Counted from the first letter of the stretch, positions 1 through 9,751 are shown. The stretch is 64,000 bases of DNA from Spirosoma endophyticum (GCF_900112365.1 NZ_FOLQ01000008.1:1-64000), one strand, 5' to 3'. Notes: generated by a model not told the origin, from the letters alone. Numbers and translations: made by a program.

Positions 1-324
1 CCTGTTTTAAACATCTCAAAACTCAGGGATTCAACCGCACGGGCGGCCCCGATTGAAGACCTCAACTTCAAAAACGATGGTAAGATCATGTTACTCATTG
101 CCATCGTCGTAATGGCTTATGTATTATCCTTAAAAGAAGCGTTTGAAAAAGGCTCCTTGAAGCAGAAGGTGTACCGAAATGGGAGCCATTCCATGTCCGT
201 TTCGTTCTTTCGGCAAGGCATCACCAGTCTGCGTCGTCATGTACAATCATTAGCTCAATTTATCCGCTACTTGGAATCCATTGCTCAATCACTTTTGACG
301 CCCCAATGGATGTATGTCCAGTAA
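1..324 (+). pseudogene. IS4-family transposase, 3' remnant with frameshift
   Basis: This is the C-terminal end of a DDE transposase of the IS4 (DDE_Tnp_1) type; the rest lies outside the window. In the frame starting at base 3 one reads FKHLKTQGFN, which resembles the conserved C-terminal block around the catalytic Glu in this family. That frame stops at a TGA near base 54. The continuation (IEDLNFKNDGKI, then a hydrophobic stretch and KQKVYRNGSHSMSVSFF) is in the frame starting at base 1 and ends at the TAA at 322-324. One extra C in the CCCC run at 47-50 would explain the break. The element was probably inserted into the LRR gene on the opposite strand, whose C-terminus it supplies. Seen: two frames and the stop. 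Known: the IS4 motif. Inferred: inactivity. Confidence 0.65.
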
Positions 325-335
325 TCTGTAAGTAA
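1..335. mobile_element. end of an IS4-type insertion sequence
   Basis: The transposase remnant ends at 324 and the LRR coding pattern of the neighbouring gene resumes by about 335, so the outer end of the insertion sequence must lie in this short stretch. The terminal inverted repeat cannot be confirmed because the other end is outside the window. The boundary is approximate. Confidence 0.5.
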
Positions 336-3300
336 TACACCAAAGCTAGCCGGGATGCTACCACTCAGTTGATTATTGCTCAGATTAATAAGCTCTAAAT
401 TAGTTAATACGCTATAACTGTCTGGTATGCTACCAGTCAATCGATTATTACTCAGATCGACAGATTGTAGCTTGGTGAGTGAACTTAGACTGGTCGGCAG
501 GCTGCCACTCAGTTGATTATTCCTTATGGAAAGATATGATAATTTTAAAACTGCACTCAGACTGGTCGGGATGCTGCCACTCAATTGATTATTTTCGAGA
601 TGAATAGCACTAGTATTCGTTAGTCCGCTAAAGCTTTCAGGAATGCTGCCGCTCAGTTGATTATTGTTCAATACAAGGTTTATCAGGTTTGATAACGTAC
701 CTAAGCTGGCAGGTATATTGCCGCCTAATTGATTCACCGACATGTTAAGATCTTGTAGATTGGTGAGGGCGCTCAGGCTGGTTGGGATACTCCCTCTTAG
801 GTTATTGTCATATAGATTGAGCCCAGTTACCCGACCATTGGTACACGTAACACCAGACCACCCACAGGGATTGCAACCGGTCAGCCAGTTGGTTTTGGAC
901 TTCCAGTTTGGCCCATTGGTCGCATTGTAGAGATCCAATAAGGCCGCAGATTCCGCATTGGAACCAGTACAGACCGATATAATAAAGCTGGTTTTGGCCG
1001 AAAGTCTGTCAGGTCCTATGGCAGTAATTGTCACACTGCTCACCCCTCCGCTGATGGGAGTACCTGATATCACTCGTGTAGTTGCATCAAAAATCAGCCC
1101 ATTGGCTGGAGTAATGCTAGCCGAGTAACTAAGCGAATTGGGGGTTTCTGCATCGGTGAAGGCATTGACGGTATAGGAAAACGCAATTCCCACCGTAGCA
1201 ATTTGATCCGTATTGGTAGTGGGGCGGGGAGGAGTGTTAATGGGCGTACAACTGCCTATACTATTCGCGCAAAACGCAGCAAAATCTCCCCCGCCAAGCA
1301 ATCCCGAATTGTTCGATAAATCAACCGTATTTCTACACAGTGCCGACAAGCTGGCTGGTAAACAACCACTTAGCTGATTTGAGTACAAAATAAGTGTCGA
1401 CAGGGCAGGGAGGGCACCTAAGTTGGTCGGGATGCTACCACTTAGCTGATTGTTGCTTGCTATTAAAGATTGGAGATAAGGGAGCGTTGTCAAACTGGCT
1501 GGGATACTGCCACTCAATTTATTATTATTTAGTTGAATAGATTGTATACTTTTTAATGAGCCAAAACTAGACGGAATACTATCGGTAAATAGATTGTTTG
1601 ATAGATCAAGATGTAGTAAGTTAGTCAGCATACCCAGACTGGCCGGGATGCTGCCACTCAACTGATTATCGCTAAGAATGAGCGTTTGTAAGTTGGTAAG
1701 GGTGCCCAGGCTGGCTGGAAGAGTTCCAACTAACGGGTTGTTATCCAATCTGAGTTGACTTACCCTGCCCTTGTCAGTACAAGTGACACCATCCCAGGTA
1801 CAGGGATTACAATTTTTCAGCCAGTTACTGCCGGAAGGCCAGTTTGGCCCATTGGTTGCATTGTAAAAATCCACCAAAGCCGCGTAGTCCGGATGGCTGC
1901 ACGATGCAGTAATAGTAAAGCTAGTGCTTGACGAAAGTCCGATTGAATTAGTCGCGATAATGTTTACGCTACTCTGCTCTGCGTTCACAGGTGTGCCGGA
2001 AATGATACGTGTGGCAGGATTAAAAAGTAAGCCGTTAGGAGGAATAATTTTAGCTGAATAGCTGATTGAACTGGAGGCTTCGGTATCAGTAAAGGCATTG
2101 ACGGTATAGGAGAATGTTGTTCCTACGGTGGCATTTTGGTTGCCATTAATAGTGGGTTGAGGAGGAGTTCTGGTCGTAATGGTAATGGAAAAACTAGTAG
2201 CGGCCGATAGCCCACCAGGGTCCACAGCGGTGATAGTAACATTGCTCACACCAGTGCTGGTAGGCGTACCCGAAATAAGCCGGGTTGTGGCGTCAAAACT
2301 GAGGCCGTTGGCCGGATTGATGTTAGCCGAGTAGGTTAGTTTAGTAGGCGTTTGATAATCGATGAAAGCATTCGGGGTATAAGAGAAGGGTTGGCTTATC
2401 GTAGATACCTGATTGACATTGGTAATTGACACGGGTGCCGTGTTGACAAAGGCAGTACAGTTTAAAAATACCGAAACAGTGTTGCCTGCCGTTACCAGAT
2501 CAAGCTTATCATCCCCATTAAAATCACCCGAAGCCATCGAATTAATGCCATTGTTTGTGGTTAGATTGACAGCCGTGCCGAAACTTCCGTTGCCATTCCC
2601 CAACAGCACCGATACCGTGTTCGAATTACTGGTCGATGCTATATCAAGCTTACCATCTCCGTTGAAATCATTTACATTTACGGATGTTGGGCTTTTTTCC
2701 AGCGCTAAGTTGGTTGGAGAGCTAAAGGTCCCGTTACCAAGGTTGAGTAACACAGAAATAGTGTTCGATTGTAAATTGCCAACCGTCGCTATGTCAATTC
2801 GGCCATCCTGGTTGAAATCACCTGATACTACAGACAATGGCAACTGATTCAGATCTAGCCTGATAAGGTCTGATGAAGTAGCGCCAAATTTTCCTCCGTC
2901 ATCACCCAGCAGTATCCACCCGATTCCAGACTTAACCTCTATCTTCACCAAGTCAGGCCTGCCATCCCCGTTAAACTCTCCTAGAGCTATCGAATTAAAG
3001 CCTAAATCGCTCTTCTTGACATAAGCGTCATATTTAGTGATAAATTCTCCTTTGCCATTACCTAATTGTACTGTGATTGCGAAATAAGTATCTGTCGCTA
3101 TATCAAGATTACCATCTCCGTTGAAGTCGCCAACTACTGAATTACCGCCACTAATATTAGTTTCAGGACCAAATTCCCCGTTGCCCTTATTTAGCAACAA
3201 CACAAATCTCGAAGAAGTAGACAATCGATCTAAAAGGCCGGCCATTAAGTCGGGCCTGCCATCCCCGTTAAAGTCACCTACCAGTAGCTGATTCAGGCTA

Positions 3301-3644
3301 ATCCCACTCGTTTTAATGGTTATGGTCGTACCAAAGCTTCCGTCGCCATTGCCAGGTAAAATCGATATTGACGATGCATTGGCATTTCCCATTGCCAGGT
3401 CATTTTTGCCATCTCCAGTAAAGTCACTTACTACTACTGCCAAAGGTCCACTCACCTTGATGGTGGAAGGGGGGGCGAAACATTGCCCCCACGCCGAATG
3501 CGTCAGTGTGATAAGGAGCAACGTACTCAGCCAATTGGATAGGCAGCTATTACCAGTAGAATGGAAAGAAATCGGGTTGAACCTGCTTAAACTGACCGCT
3601 AGACGTAATGTTGTAGGCATATTACGGGTGTAATAAGGTGGCAA
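285..3644 (-). CDS. FG-GAP / putative Ig / leucine-rich repeat surface protein, 3' end truncated by IS
   Basis: Large exported surface protein. Residues about 35-54 form a hydrophobic signal segment ending in AWGQ; an internal Met at 3620 is an alternative start. Residues about 70-395 hold seven FG-GAP/VCBS blades, each with a calcium-loop-like DFNGDGxxD motif. Two He_PIG/Ig-like domains follow (about 400-580), then a plant-type LRR cap (DFYNATNGPNW) with LRRs (about 585-790). A third Ig-like domain (about 800-890) and a second LRR cap plus LRRs run to the end. The LRR consensus is NQLSGSIPASLG. The last 15 residues (TDYWTYIHWGVKSD and neighbours) do not fit an LRR; they are read from the IS sequence in antisense. 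A type IX secretion C-terminal sorting domain, usual in such proteins, is missing. Probably a binding or adhesion protein. Ligand unknown. Confidence 0.8.
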   Translation of the reverse strand: MPPYYTRNMPTTLRLAVSLSRFNPISFHSTGNSCLSNWLSTLLLITLTHSAWGQCFAPPSTIKVSGPLAVVVSDFTGDGKNDLAMGNANASSISILPGNGDGSFGTTITIKTSGISLNQLLVGDFNGDGRPDLMAGLLDRLSTSSRFVLLLNKGNGEFGPETNISGGNSVVGDFNGDGNLDIATDTYFAITVQLGNGKGEFITKYDAYVKKSDLGFNSIALGEFNGDGRPDLVKIEVKSGIGWILLGDDGGKFGATSSDLIRLDLNQLPLSVVSGDFNQDGRIDIATVGNLQSNTISVLLNLGNGTFSSPTNLALEKSPTSVNVNDFNGDGKLDIASTSNSNTVSVLLGNGNGSFGTAVNLTTNNGINSMASGDFNGDDKLDLVTAGNTVSVFLNCTAFVNTAPVSITNVNQVSTISQPFSYTPNAFIDYQTPTKLTYSANINPANGLSFDATTRLISGTPTSTGVSNVTITAVDPGGLSAATSFSITITTRTPPQPTINGNQNATVGTTFSYTVNAFTDTEASSSISYSAKIIPPNGLLFNPATRIISGTPVNAEQSSVNIIATNSIGLSSSTSFTITASCSHPDYAALVDFYNATNGPNWPSGSNWLKNCNPCTWDGVTCTDKGRVSQLRLDNNPLVGTLPASLGTLTNLQTLILSDNQLSGSIPASLGMLTNLLHLDLSNNLFTDSIPSSFGSLKSIQSIQLNNNKLSGSIPASLTTLPYLQSLIASNNQLSGSIPTNLGALPALSTLILYSNQLSGCLPASLSALCRNTVDLSNNSGLLGGGDFAAFCANSIGSCTPINTPPRPTTNTDQIATVGIAFSYTVNAFTDAETPNSLSYSASITPANGLIFDATTRVISGTPISGGVSSVTITAIGPDRLSAKTSFIISVCTGSNAESAALLDLYNATNGPNWKSKTNWLTGCNPCGWSGVTCTNGRVTGLNLYDNNLRGSIPTSLSALTNLQDLNMSVNQLGGNIPASLGTLSNLINLVLNNNQLSGSIPESFSGLTNTSAIHLENNQLSGSIPTSLSAVLKLSYLSIRNNQLSGSLPTSLSSLTKLQSVDLSNNRLTGSIPDSYSVLTNLELINLSNNQLSGSIPASFGVLLTDYWTYIHWGVKSD
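335..830 (-). repeat. 72-bp LRR-coding tandem repeats, C-terminal block
   Basis: The motif GGGATGCTGCCACTCAGTTG and close variants recurs about every 72 bp, matching 24-residue LRR units. Copies are nearly identical at DNA level, which points to recent duplication or gene conversion. Confidence 0.7.
1350..1760 (-). repeat. 72-bp LRR-coding tandem repeats, N-terminal block
   Basis: Second block of the same 72-bp units within the same gene, again with GGGATGCTGCCACTCAACTG-like cores. The resemblance to the downstream block suggests that the cap plus LRR module was duplicated as a whole. Confidence 0.65.
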
Positions 3645-3683
3645 TTTATAAGGCCGAATAGCAGGAGTGTAATTACTCCTTAC

Positions 3684-3711
3684 CTACCTTACAGTTTGTG
3701 GTGTAAGGTAG
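3684..3711. other. hairpin upstream of the LRR gene
   Basis: CTACCTTACA and TGTAAGGTAG form a perfect 10-bp stem with an 8-nt loop, in the gap between two genes on the minus strand. An A-rich run follows on the plus strand, but there is no T tract in the direction of transcription, so its role as a terminator is doubtful. Confidence 0.35.
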
Positions 3712-3889
3712 TAAAAAAAGAATTTGTGTTGATTACTATGTGCCGGTTATTCACTTTCAGAGTAATTCCGAATCCACGCAGATATAACCTTTGTTAGCCA
3801 ACCAATAACATTTCAATACACTGTTATGCAAGTTCAGTACGCTAACTGGCTTCATAAATGAGCCTTCGGGGAAGGTCAATCCCCCTTAC

Positions 3890-5002
3890 TCAGCGAACAA
3901 AGCGTAGCTTTTTTCCTTCGTAAATACCAAGTCCTTCGTGTTCGGTTAAGAAAAGCAACGTACCGTCGGCCGTGAACTGCATTTTTAGTACGTTCATCGC
4001 AGGGCCAGCGGCATAGGGGCTTCCTCCAGTCCAGGTAAGCGCTGGTTTGAGGATGTTATTCCATTGTTTTATGCTCGATAAATCTGTGCCTGATTTACCC
4101 TTGAAAAATCCATTCTGGGAGTAGAAATACAGGCATTTATTAACAGGATTGTAAGCGCTGGGACCAATTTGGTGTCCACCTCGCCAGCCTATTAACATTC
4201 CCTTTTGTTTCTTGCCGGTTTTGGGATCTTTGGAAATAGTCTCTATTTCTGTTTCACGGTCTTCTGCTTGCAAAACGGACGTAGCCACTCCGTTTGTAAA
4301 CCTGGCAATGCTGCCGTGTCTCCTAAACAAGTGTGCTATGCCACCCGACATATAAACGTTTTGTGGGTCCTCGCAAAAGCCACTCACCGGATTCATTGTC
4401 ATCTCAAGACTATCCATTTTCAGGGGAGAAAAGACTCGTTTCCGGGTATCAAAAACAAAGACATCGCCACCCCATTCGCCCTGATTGAAACCAAGCCACA
4501 GGTTATCCTGACGGTCCATAAAACAAACCGGTGGCAGAAACCAGCTACCCTTGTACCGGATCTCAGTATTTTTAGAAAAAGCAGCATCCGGGAAGTAGAT
4601 TGCATTACCTGCTACATCGACAATGCCTTTATCAGTTATCAAAAAACACTGGTTTTGGCTGTTAAAAACAAGGCCGGTTAACTTGCCAGAATAGCGGGAC
4701 ACTAGGTGCCACGTTTTTTGCTTTTCATCGTAGGACTTGACTAGATGATTGGTTTCGCCGATGACAATATTTCCCTGACGATCTGCACTCAACGCTACGA
4801 TTGGCGCGTCTGTATCAATGGATATGCCGGGCTCGCCGGATGCTACGTCGATTAATTTAAGCTGGCCTGTTTTGGTAAGCAGCAGGACATTCTTTCCCGT
4901 CAAAACAAAATCTTTGTAGCCCTCCGTAGACTGGGCATACGCAGCGCCTGTTTTGAGCAACAGCAGAAAAGTGAGCAGAACAAGTGAACACATTGGACGC
5001 AT
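3890..5002 (-). CDS. exported beta-propeller-like protein of unknown function
   Basis: Not recognised as a named family. The Met at 5002 is preferred as start because it gives MRPMCSLVLLTFLLLLKTGA followed by AYAQ, a clear signal peptide; the longer reading from 5059 would bury it. The mature part (about 345 residues) shows repeated blade-like phrases (GKNVLLLTKTGQLKLID, DRQGNIVIGETN, DRQDNLWLGFNQGEWGG, DGTLLFLTEHEGLGIYEG), suggesting a seven-bladed propeller such as those in two-component regulator propeller or PQQ-like proteins. It starts just downstream (about 60 bp) of the 5-oxoprolinase stop, on the same strand, so co-transcription is possible. No catalytic residues could be assigned. 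Confidence 0.6.
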   Translation of the reverse strand: MRPMCSLVLLTFLLLLKTGAAYAQSTEGYKDFVLTGKNVLLLTKTGQLKLIDVASGEPGISIDTDAPIVALSADRQGNIVIGETNHLVKSYDEKQKTWHLVSRYSGKLTGLVFNSQNQCFLITDKGIVDVAGNAIYFPDAAFSKNTEIRYKGSWFLPPVCFMDRQDNLWLGFNQGEWGGDVFVFDTRKRVFSPLKMDSLEMTMNPVSGFCEDPQNVYMSGGIAHLFRRHGSIARFTNGVATSVLQAEDRETEIETISKDPKTGKKQKGMLIGWRGGHQIGPSAYNPVNKCLYFYSQNGFFKGKSGTDLSSIKQWNNILKPALTWTGGSPYAAGPAMNVLKMQFTADGTLLFLTEHEGLGIYEGKKLRFVR

Positions 5003-5060
5003 ACATGAGTGAGTTACGATCTCCCAGATAACGAGCAATTTGACGCCTAATTTCCACAAG

Positions 5061-8000
5061 TCATTCCCGGTTTATTCCTACTCCACCGCCCCCAGGCGTT
5101 TCAATACGTATGCGCTCGCCGGGATGCATCGCCCGGGTGAAAATGCCCGGTAGTACCTCTTCATTGCCGTCGGTATGAATTAACGTTTGGCGACCCGTTG
5201 CACCCGGTTCACCACCGTTTAGTCCATACGGGGCCACCATACGATGCTGGCTCAACAGTGTCGCCTGAACCGGTTCCAGAAACTCAATTTCGCGGATAAT
5301 GCCGTCGCCCCCGCGCCATTGACCAGCTCCTCCGGAACCACTACGTATGGCAAACTGATGCAAACGGACAGGATAACGTCGTTCAAATTCTTCAGGATCA
5401 GTGAGTTTGGTATTGGTCATGTGCTGGTGCACCGCCGACCGTCCATCGGCACCTTCGGTAGCCCCGGCGCCCCCGCCAATGGTTTCGTAATACCCAAAAG
5501 GTTCCGGGGTCACTGGTGCGCCGGTTCGAGCCGACTTGCCGAATAGGAAATTATTCATCGTTCCCTGACTACAGGCGGCCAGTCCCAGCGCCTTTAGCAA
5601 CGTATCGACCAACCGTTGACTCACTTCCGTATTGCCACCCACGACAGCTGGACATTCCGCAGACGATTCGGGGAAGATCGGATTCAGAAAAGAAGCTTCG
5701 GGAAGAATCAGGTCAACGGGAACCATCAACCCCTCATTCAGCGGAATGTCACGGCCGCACCACAGCCGAAGGACGTAGAGAACAGCGCTGTACAGAATGG
5801 AAATATTGGCGTTCAGGTTGTTCGGGTGCACGCCCGACGTTCCGGTGAAATCGAACGTAATACGCCCATTGTTGACCGTCAGCTTTACCCGGATGATATG
5901 CCCGTCGTCGAGAGATTCTTCGGCTAAATACGTCTGACCATCAAGAGGTTTCAGGATGGTGCTGATGGCATCGGTTGCCGACTGCTGCAAGCGGGTCATG
6001 TAGTGATGCACCGTTGCTAAGCCATGCTGTTGAACAAGAGTTTGTAAGGTGGTTTCGCCCGCTCGAAGTGAGGCTAGCGCGGCTTCAATATCGGCGCGAT
6101 TTTCGGCTAGCGCGCGGGTTGGATATGGCCCATCTGTAAAGCGAGTGGCTATTCCGCTGGGCCCTTCCCACTGAAACATGCCCTCTTTTACGATGAACAT
6201 CGGTTCCAGCACAACGCCTTCTTCCACGAGCGAAACCGCATCGGGCGGCATTGACCCCGGTACTTTGCCCCCAATTTCGGCGTGGTGCGCCCGGTTGATA
6301 ACGTAACCAATGAGTTGAGGAGTGCCTTCTATATTTCTGTCGGCAAAAACCCCACTCAGCAACGTAACGTCGGGCAAATGAGAGCCGCCATATTTCGGAT
6401 GGTTGGTAATGATAACATCGCCCGGTTCGAGGGGTAGATTTTCCTTCGCCAGCTTAGCCAGGATGAGTCGTGCGCAAACGCCCAGGCTACCCAGGTGTAC
6501 GGGTATGTGCGGGGCGTTGGCAACCAGCTCGGCACGGGCATCGAGCAGGGCACAAGAGAAATCGAGCCGTTCTTTCACGTTCACCGAAAAGGCAGTACGT
6601 TGCAATTGAGCACCCATTTCTTCGGCAATCGCCCGGAACCGCTGCGTGAAAAGTTCGAGTTGAATAATTTCGTTTGTTTCGGCAACCGTTGGTTCATCGG
6701 TGTCTTCAATGTAGTCTACAACTGCGTTTTTGTCGGCCTGTACGATGAGCCGCCAGCCGGATTCGATGAAGGCAGAGGACGTAGTGTTGAGTAGCAGAGC
6801 CGGTCCCCGGAACGTATCGCCTTCCTGCAATTGAGTCCAGTCATAAACGGCGTACCCATTGACCTCAATCTGCCTTGCCGGAACGGCGTGGCGATGGCTA
6901 ACCGGCTGACTATTCACCGGCTTTTCGGTGCTTACGGTGCTGACGATAACCCGAATGCTTTCGACTTCTACGGGCCGTTCAGCCGGGAAATGGCCATACA
7001 GATGCTGGTACTTCTGCTGAAAATCAGGTTCCAACTGATTGCTGAATGGTACGTCAATGGTCGCTTCCTGACCCGATAATCGTAAGAATACAGCAACTGA
7101 TTTTGTTGAAACGGGTACGCTGTTACCAACATCCTGCTTGAGCAAATGAGTAGCTGTATTAATCAGCTCATCAACCAACCCTGGTAGTTCACTTTCAAAT
7201 TTTGACAACGGTTGCAACACCGATCGTGATGCCATTCGCTCAATTTGGGCTTGTCCAATGCCATAGGCACTCAGTAATCCGCCGTCGAAGGGAAGAATGA
7301 TGCGTTCCATGCCGAGCAAACGCGCGATGGCACAGCCATGTAATCCCCCTGCACCCCCAAATACTAGCAAGCCGTATTCTTTGGGATCAAAACCACGCGC
7401 TACGGAAATCTTCCGGATTGCACCAGCCATCGTTTCATTGGCGATACGCTCAAAACCACGTAGCAGCGCACGCCCGGTAGGAGCGGAGCCCGTTTTGGCT
7501 TCAATTTGCTGAATTAACAGATCAAGAGCCGCCTGTGCTTTTTCTGGAAATATCGGAATGCCAAACTGCTGTGCGTCAAGTTTGCCCAGCAGTAAATTAA
7601 CATCCGTAATGGTCAGTAACGGCGTTTGATCCGGTTCATTCGCCGAACGCAGCCCGGCTCCATAACAGGCCGGTCCGGGATTCGCGCCCGCGCTTTGTGG
7701 CCCAACGCGCAATTGTCCAGACGTCGATCCAGTTTCATCGAACCAGCAGACCGACCCGCCACCAGCGGCTACGGTTTCGATGGCGAGCGATGGCAATTGC
7801 AGGTCGAATGGCCCAATTTTGGTCGAGAAGCGGTAATCCAGATTTCCCTGAATGCGGGCAACATCCGTGCTGGTGCCGCCCATATCGAGGGTTAGTGTAT
7901 TTGACTGTAGGAGGCTATCGGCTATGGCGGCTGCCCCAATAACGCCCCCCGCCGGACCGCTCAACAAGCTATCTTTCGGCCGGAATAAATCGGCGCGAAC

Positions 8001-8897
8001 CAATCCCCCCGCGCTGGTCATGATGCGAACGGGTTGGTTGCCAAGTTGCTGTTGCACATTGTCTAAATATGACCGCATAACCGGCGTCAAATAGGCGTCG
8101 ACTACGGCGGTTTGCGTACGTGCTATGTATTGTGGGGCCGTCGATACGTCGGTCGAAATCGTTACGTAGGGAAAGCCCGCTATTTTTAGGGCATCACGAA
8201 GTTTCTGTTCATGAGTGGGATTACGGTACGCATTTAGCAGTGAGACAGCCACTGCATCCGGCATTGCCTGCTGAACCTGGGTAATCAAGGCGGCAATAGC
8301 CTGATCAGATAAGGGTGTTAACGTCTGACCATCGGCGGCCATACGTTCAGCTACTTCCAGGACTGAATGGTAGAGCACCTCGGCGGGTGGAATGGCCAAT
8401 TGAAACAAGTCCGGGCGTTGTTGCGTGCCTATCTTCAAAAGGTCTTTGAAGCCTTTTGTAACGAGCAGCACTATGTTCCCACCTTTTCGTTCCAGTAATG
8501 CGTTGGTGCCTTTGGTTGTGCCGAGCCGCATTTCCAGATTCGGAAATGGCTGGTTTATGGGGGTTTGCGTTAACAAGCGAGCGGCTAAAACGGGCGCTTC
8601 TTCACCCGTGAAAAGCTCAACGGTTCCCTGAACGGGCGAATCAATTCGCCCGTTCAGGGAAAAACGTCCATTTACTTGCAGTGATTCCAGCGTAAACACC
8701 TCATCTGTCTCAACGATGCGTAATTGATACCCATTAAAAATAGGTGCGGTAAGCCAGGGCGCAACGAGTTTTCCATTAATTAGTTGACCCCGTAAGCGGC
8801 TACTACTCAAAACTTTGGTGCGGTGCAGGCTTCTATTAGGGTCAAGAGCGAGACCGTCGGTGAAGGTGCCACCAGTGTCAATCCAGATTTGGTACAT
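5061..8897 (-). CDS. 5-oxoprolinase (HyuA-HyuB fusion)
   Basis: Hydantoinase/oxoprolinase-family enzyme in one chain of 1278 residues, matching the roughly 1290-residue ATP-dependent 5-oxoprolinase that converts 5-oxo-L-proline to L-glutamate. The N-terminal Hydant_A_N part begins DTGGTFTDGLALDPN, a phosphate-binding DxGGTxTD motif of the actin-like ATPase fold. The Hydantoinase_A part contains TLDMGGTSTDVARI (about residue 335). The HyuB half starts near residue 735 (LFTQRFRAIAEEMG) and contains ITNHPKYGGSHLPDVTLLSG and GGGGVG near the end. Separate-chain N-methylhydantoinases or acetone carboxylases are alternatives, but the fused order favours oxoprolinase. The gene lies 47 bp downstream of a DeoR-type regulator on the same strand, which may control it. 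No signal peptide; cytoplasmic. Confidence 0.85.
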   Translation of the reverse strand: MYQIWIDTGGTFTDGLALDPNRSLHRTKVLSSSRLRGQLINGKLVAPWLTAPIFNGYQLRIVETDEVFTLESLQVNGRFSLNGRIDSPVQGTVELFTGEEAPVLAARLLTQTPINQPFPNLEMRLGTTKGTNALLERKGGNIVLLVTKGFKDLLKIGTQQRPDLFQLAIPPAEVLYHSVLEVAERMAADGQTLTPLSDQAIAALITQVQQAMPDAVAVSLLNAYRNPTHEQKLRDALKIAGFPYVTISTDVSTAPQYIARTQTAVVDAYLTPVMRSYLDNVQQQLGNQPVRIMTSAGGLVRADLFRPKDSLLSGPAGGVIGAAAIADSLLQSNTLTLDMGGTSTDVARIQGNLDYRFSTKIGPFDLQLPSLAIETVAAGGGSVCWFDETGSTSGQLRVGPQSAGANPGPACYGAGLRSANEPDQTPLLTITDVNLLLGKLDAQQFGIPIFPEKAQAALDLLIQQIEAKTGSAPTGRALLRGFERIANETMAGAIRKISVARGFDPKEYGLLVFGGAGGLHGCAIARLLGMERIILPFDGGLLSAYGIGQAQIERMASRSVLQPLSKFESELPGLVDELINTATHLLKQDVGNSVPVSTKSVAVFLRLSGQEATIDVPFSNQLEPDFQQKYQHLYGHFPAERPVEVESIRVIVSTVSTEKPVNSQPVSHRHAVPARQIEVNGYAVYDWTQLQEGDTFRGPALLLNTTSSAFIESGWRLIVQADKNAVVDYIEDTDEPTVAETNEIIQLELFTQRFRAIAEEMGAQLQRTAFSVNVKERLDFSCALLDARAELVANAPHIPVHLGSLGVCARLILAKLAKENLPLEPGDVIITNHPKYGGSHLPDVTLLSGVFADRNIEGTPQLIGYVINRAHHAEIGGKVPGSMPPDAVSLVEEGVVLEPMFIVKEGMFQWEGPSGIATRFTDGPYPTRALAENRADIEAALASLRAGETTLQTLVQQHGLATVHHYMTRLQQSATDAISTILKPLDGQTYLAEESLDDGHIIRVKLTVNNGRITFDFTGTSGVHPNNLNANISILYSAVLYVLRLWCGRDIPLNEGLMVPVDLILPEASFLNPIFPESSAECPAVVGGNTEVSQRLVDTLLKALGLAACSQGTMNNFLFGKSARTGAPVTPEPFGYYETIGGGAGATEGADGRSAVHQHMTNTKLTDPEEFERRYPVRLHQFAIRSGSGGAGQWRGGDGIIREIEFLEPVQATLLSQHRMVAPYGLNGGEPGATGRQTLIHTDGNEEVLPGIFTRAMHPGERIRIETPGGGGVGINRE

Positions 8898-8944
8898 GAG
8901 GTATCACGGTTTTCAGACCGTTGTATGATCCGCAGAAAATAAAG

Positions 8945-9697
8945 TCAGTTAATCAACGTAACGCCTGCATCACGGTAGGCCGCCACGACTTCCGATGGTG
9001 CTTCGTTATCCGTAATCAATACGTTAAACAGGCTTAATGGTGCAAAATAGAGGTATTTGTTGGTTTCTAACTTCGACGAATCACAAAGCAGATACACTTT
9101 ATCACTCTGTCGGGCGATGGCCAGCGTAGTACTGGCTTCTTTTTCGCTATTAGCGCTGAGACCATGCTGGAGCGAAATACCGTCAATCCCGACGAACGCC
9201 CGATTGGCACGGTATCGGGCCATGTGTTCTTCGGCAATGAGTCCATGTACGGCCTGGCGCTCTTTATCCACTTCGCCACCCACTAAATTAATCGTCACCT
9301 CCGACGACATTAGTTCAGCCACAATGGGCAACGAGTTCGTTACGACCGTGATACGTTTGTTGCGGATGAATTGACAGAGCCGAAACACCGTACTGCCGCA
9401 ATCCATGAAAATGACATCGCCCTCCTGAATTTCGTTGGCTGCCAGTTGACAGATGTAATCTTTTCGCTCGGGATTTACGGCTATTTTGTTGGCAAACCGA
9501 TGCGTATCAGTTGCCAGGCTTACTTTCATGGCACCACCCCGCGTTCGATACAGCAAACCTGATGCCGCTAATTGAACCAGATCGCGCCGAACAGTCATCT
9601 CCGACGTTTGCAGTAAAGCGGCTAATTCACTGACTTCAATGGAGCCGCGTTCGTCTACCGTTTGTACAATAAGTCGCTTCCGGTGTTGGAAATTCAT
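8945..9697 (-). CDS. DeoR/GlpR-family transcriptional regulator
   Basis: Cytoplasmic repressor of sugar or metabolite genes. The Met at 9697 (MNFQHRKRL) is preferred over 9721 because typical DeoR proteins start a few residues before the winged HTH. The HTH_DeoR is at about residues 5-58 (SEVAALLQTSEMTVRRDLVQL-like), and the DeoRC sensor domain (about 75-250) shows the expected FMDCGSTVFRLCQ and FVGIDGIS motifs, which bind a phosphorylated effector in the family. Divergent from the Nudix gene, with 54 bp between start codons. The 5-oxoprolinase gene follows downstream on the same strand. Effector unknown. Confidence 0.88.
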   Translation of the reverse strand: MNFQHRKRLIVQTVDERGSIEVSELAALLQTSEMTVRRDLVQLAASGLLYRTRGGAMKVSLATDTHRFANKIAVNPERKDYICQLAANEIQEGDVIFMDCGSTVFRLCQFIRNKRITVVTNSLPIVAELMSSEVTINLVGGEVDKERQAVHGLIAEEHMARYRANRAFVGIDGISLQHGLSANSEKEASTTLAIARQSDKVYLLCDSSKLETNKYLYFAPLSLFNVLITDNEAPSEVVAAYRDAGVTLIN

Positions 9698-9751
9698 AGG
9701 CGATTGATTTGTTTTGTTCAAAAATAAACAAACTCAAACAACTTTAAACAA
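9698..9751. promoter_or_regulatory. divergent promoter/operator region with AAACAA repeats
   Basis: The 54-bp gap between the divergent regulator and Nudix genes holds TTTGTTTTGTTC facing AAACAAACTCAAACAA and a further AAACAAA. On the minus strand a TATTTTTG box at 9726-9719 fits the Bacteroidota -7 consensus TAnnTTTG for the regulator gene. The repeated TTTGTT/AACAAA half-sites are plausible operators for autoregulation; this is inference from position only. Confidence 0.4.

Noticed and set aside
2413..2847. plus-strand open frame of 144 codons opposite the FG-GAP region
   Set aside because: Antisense to clear FG-GAP repeats; its periodic sequence only mirrors the repeats and it has no recognisable motif.
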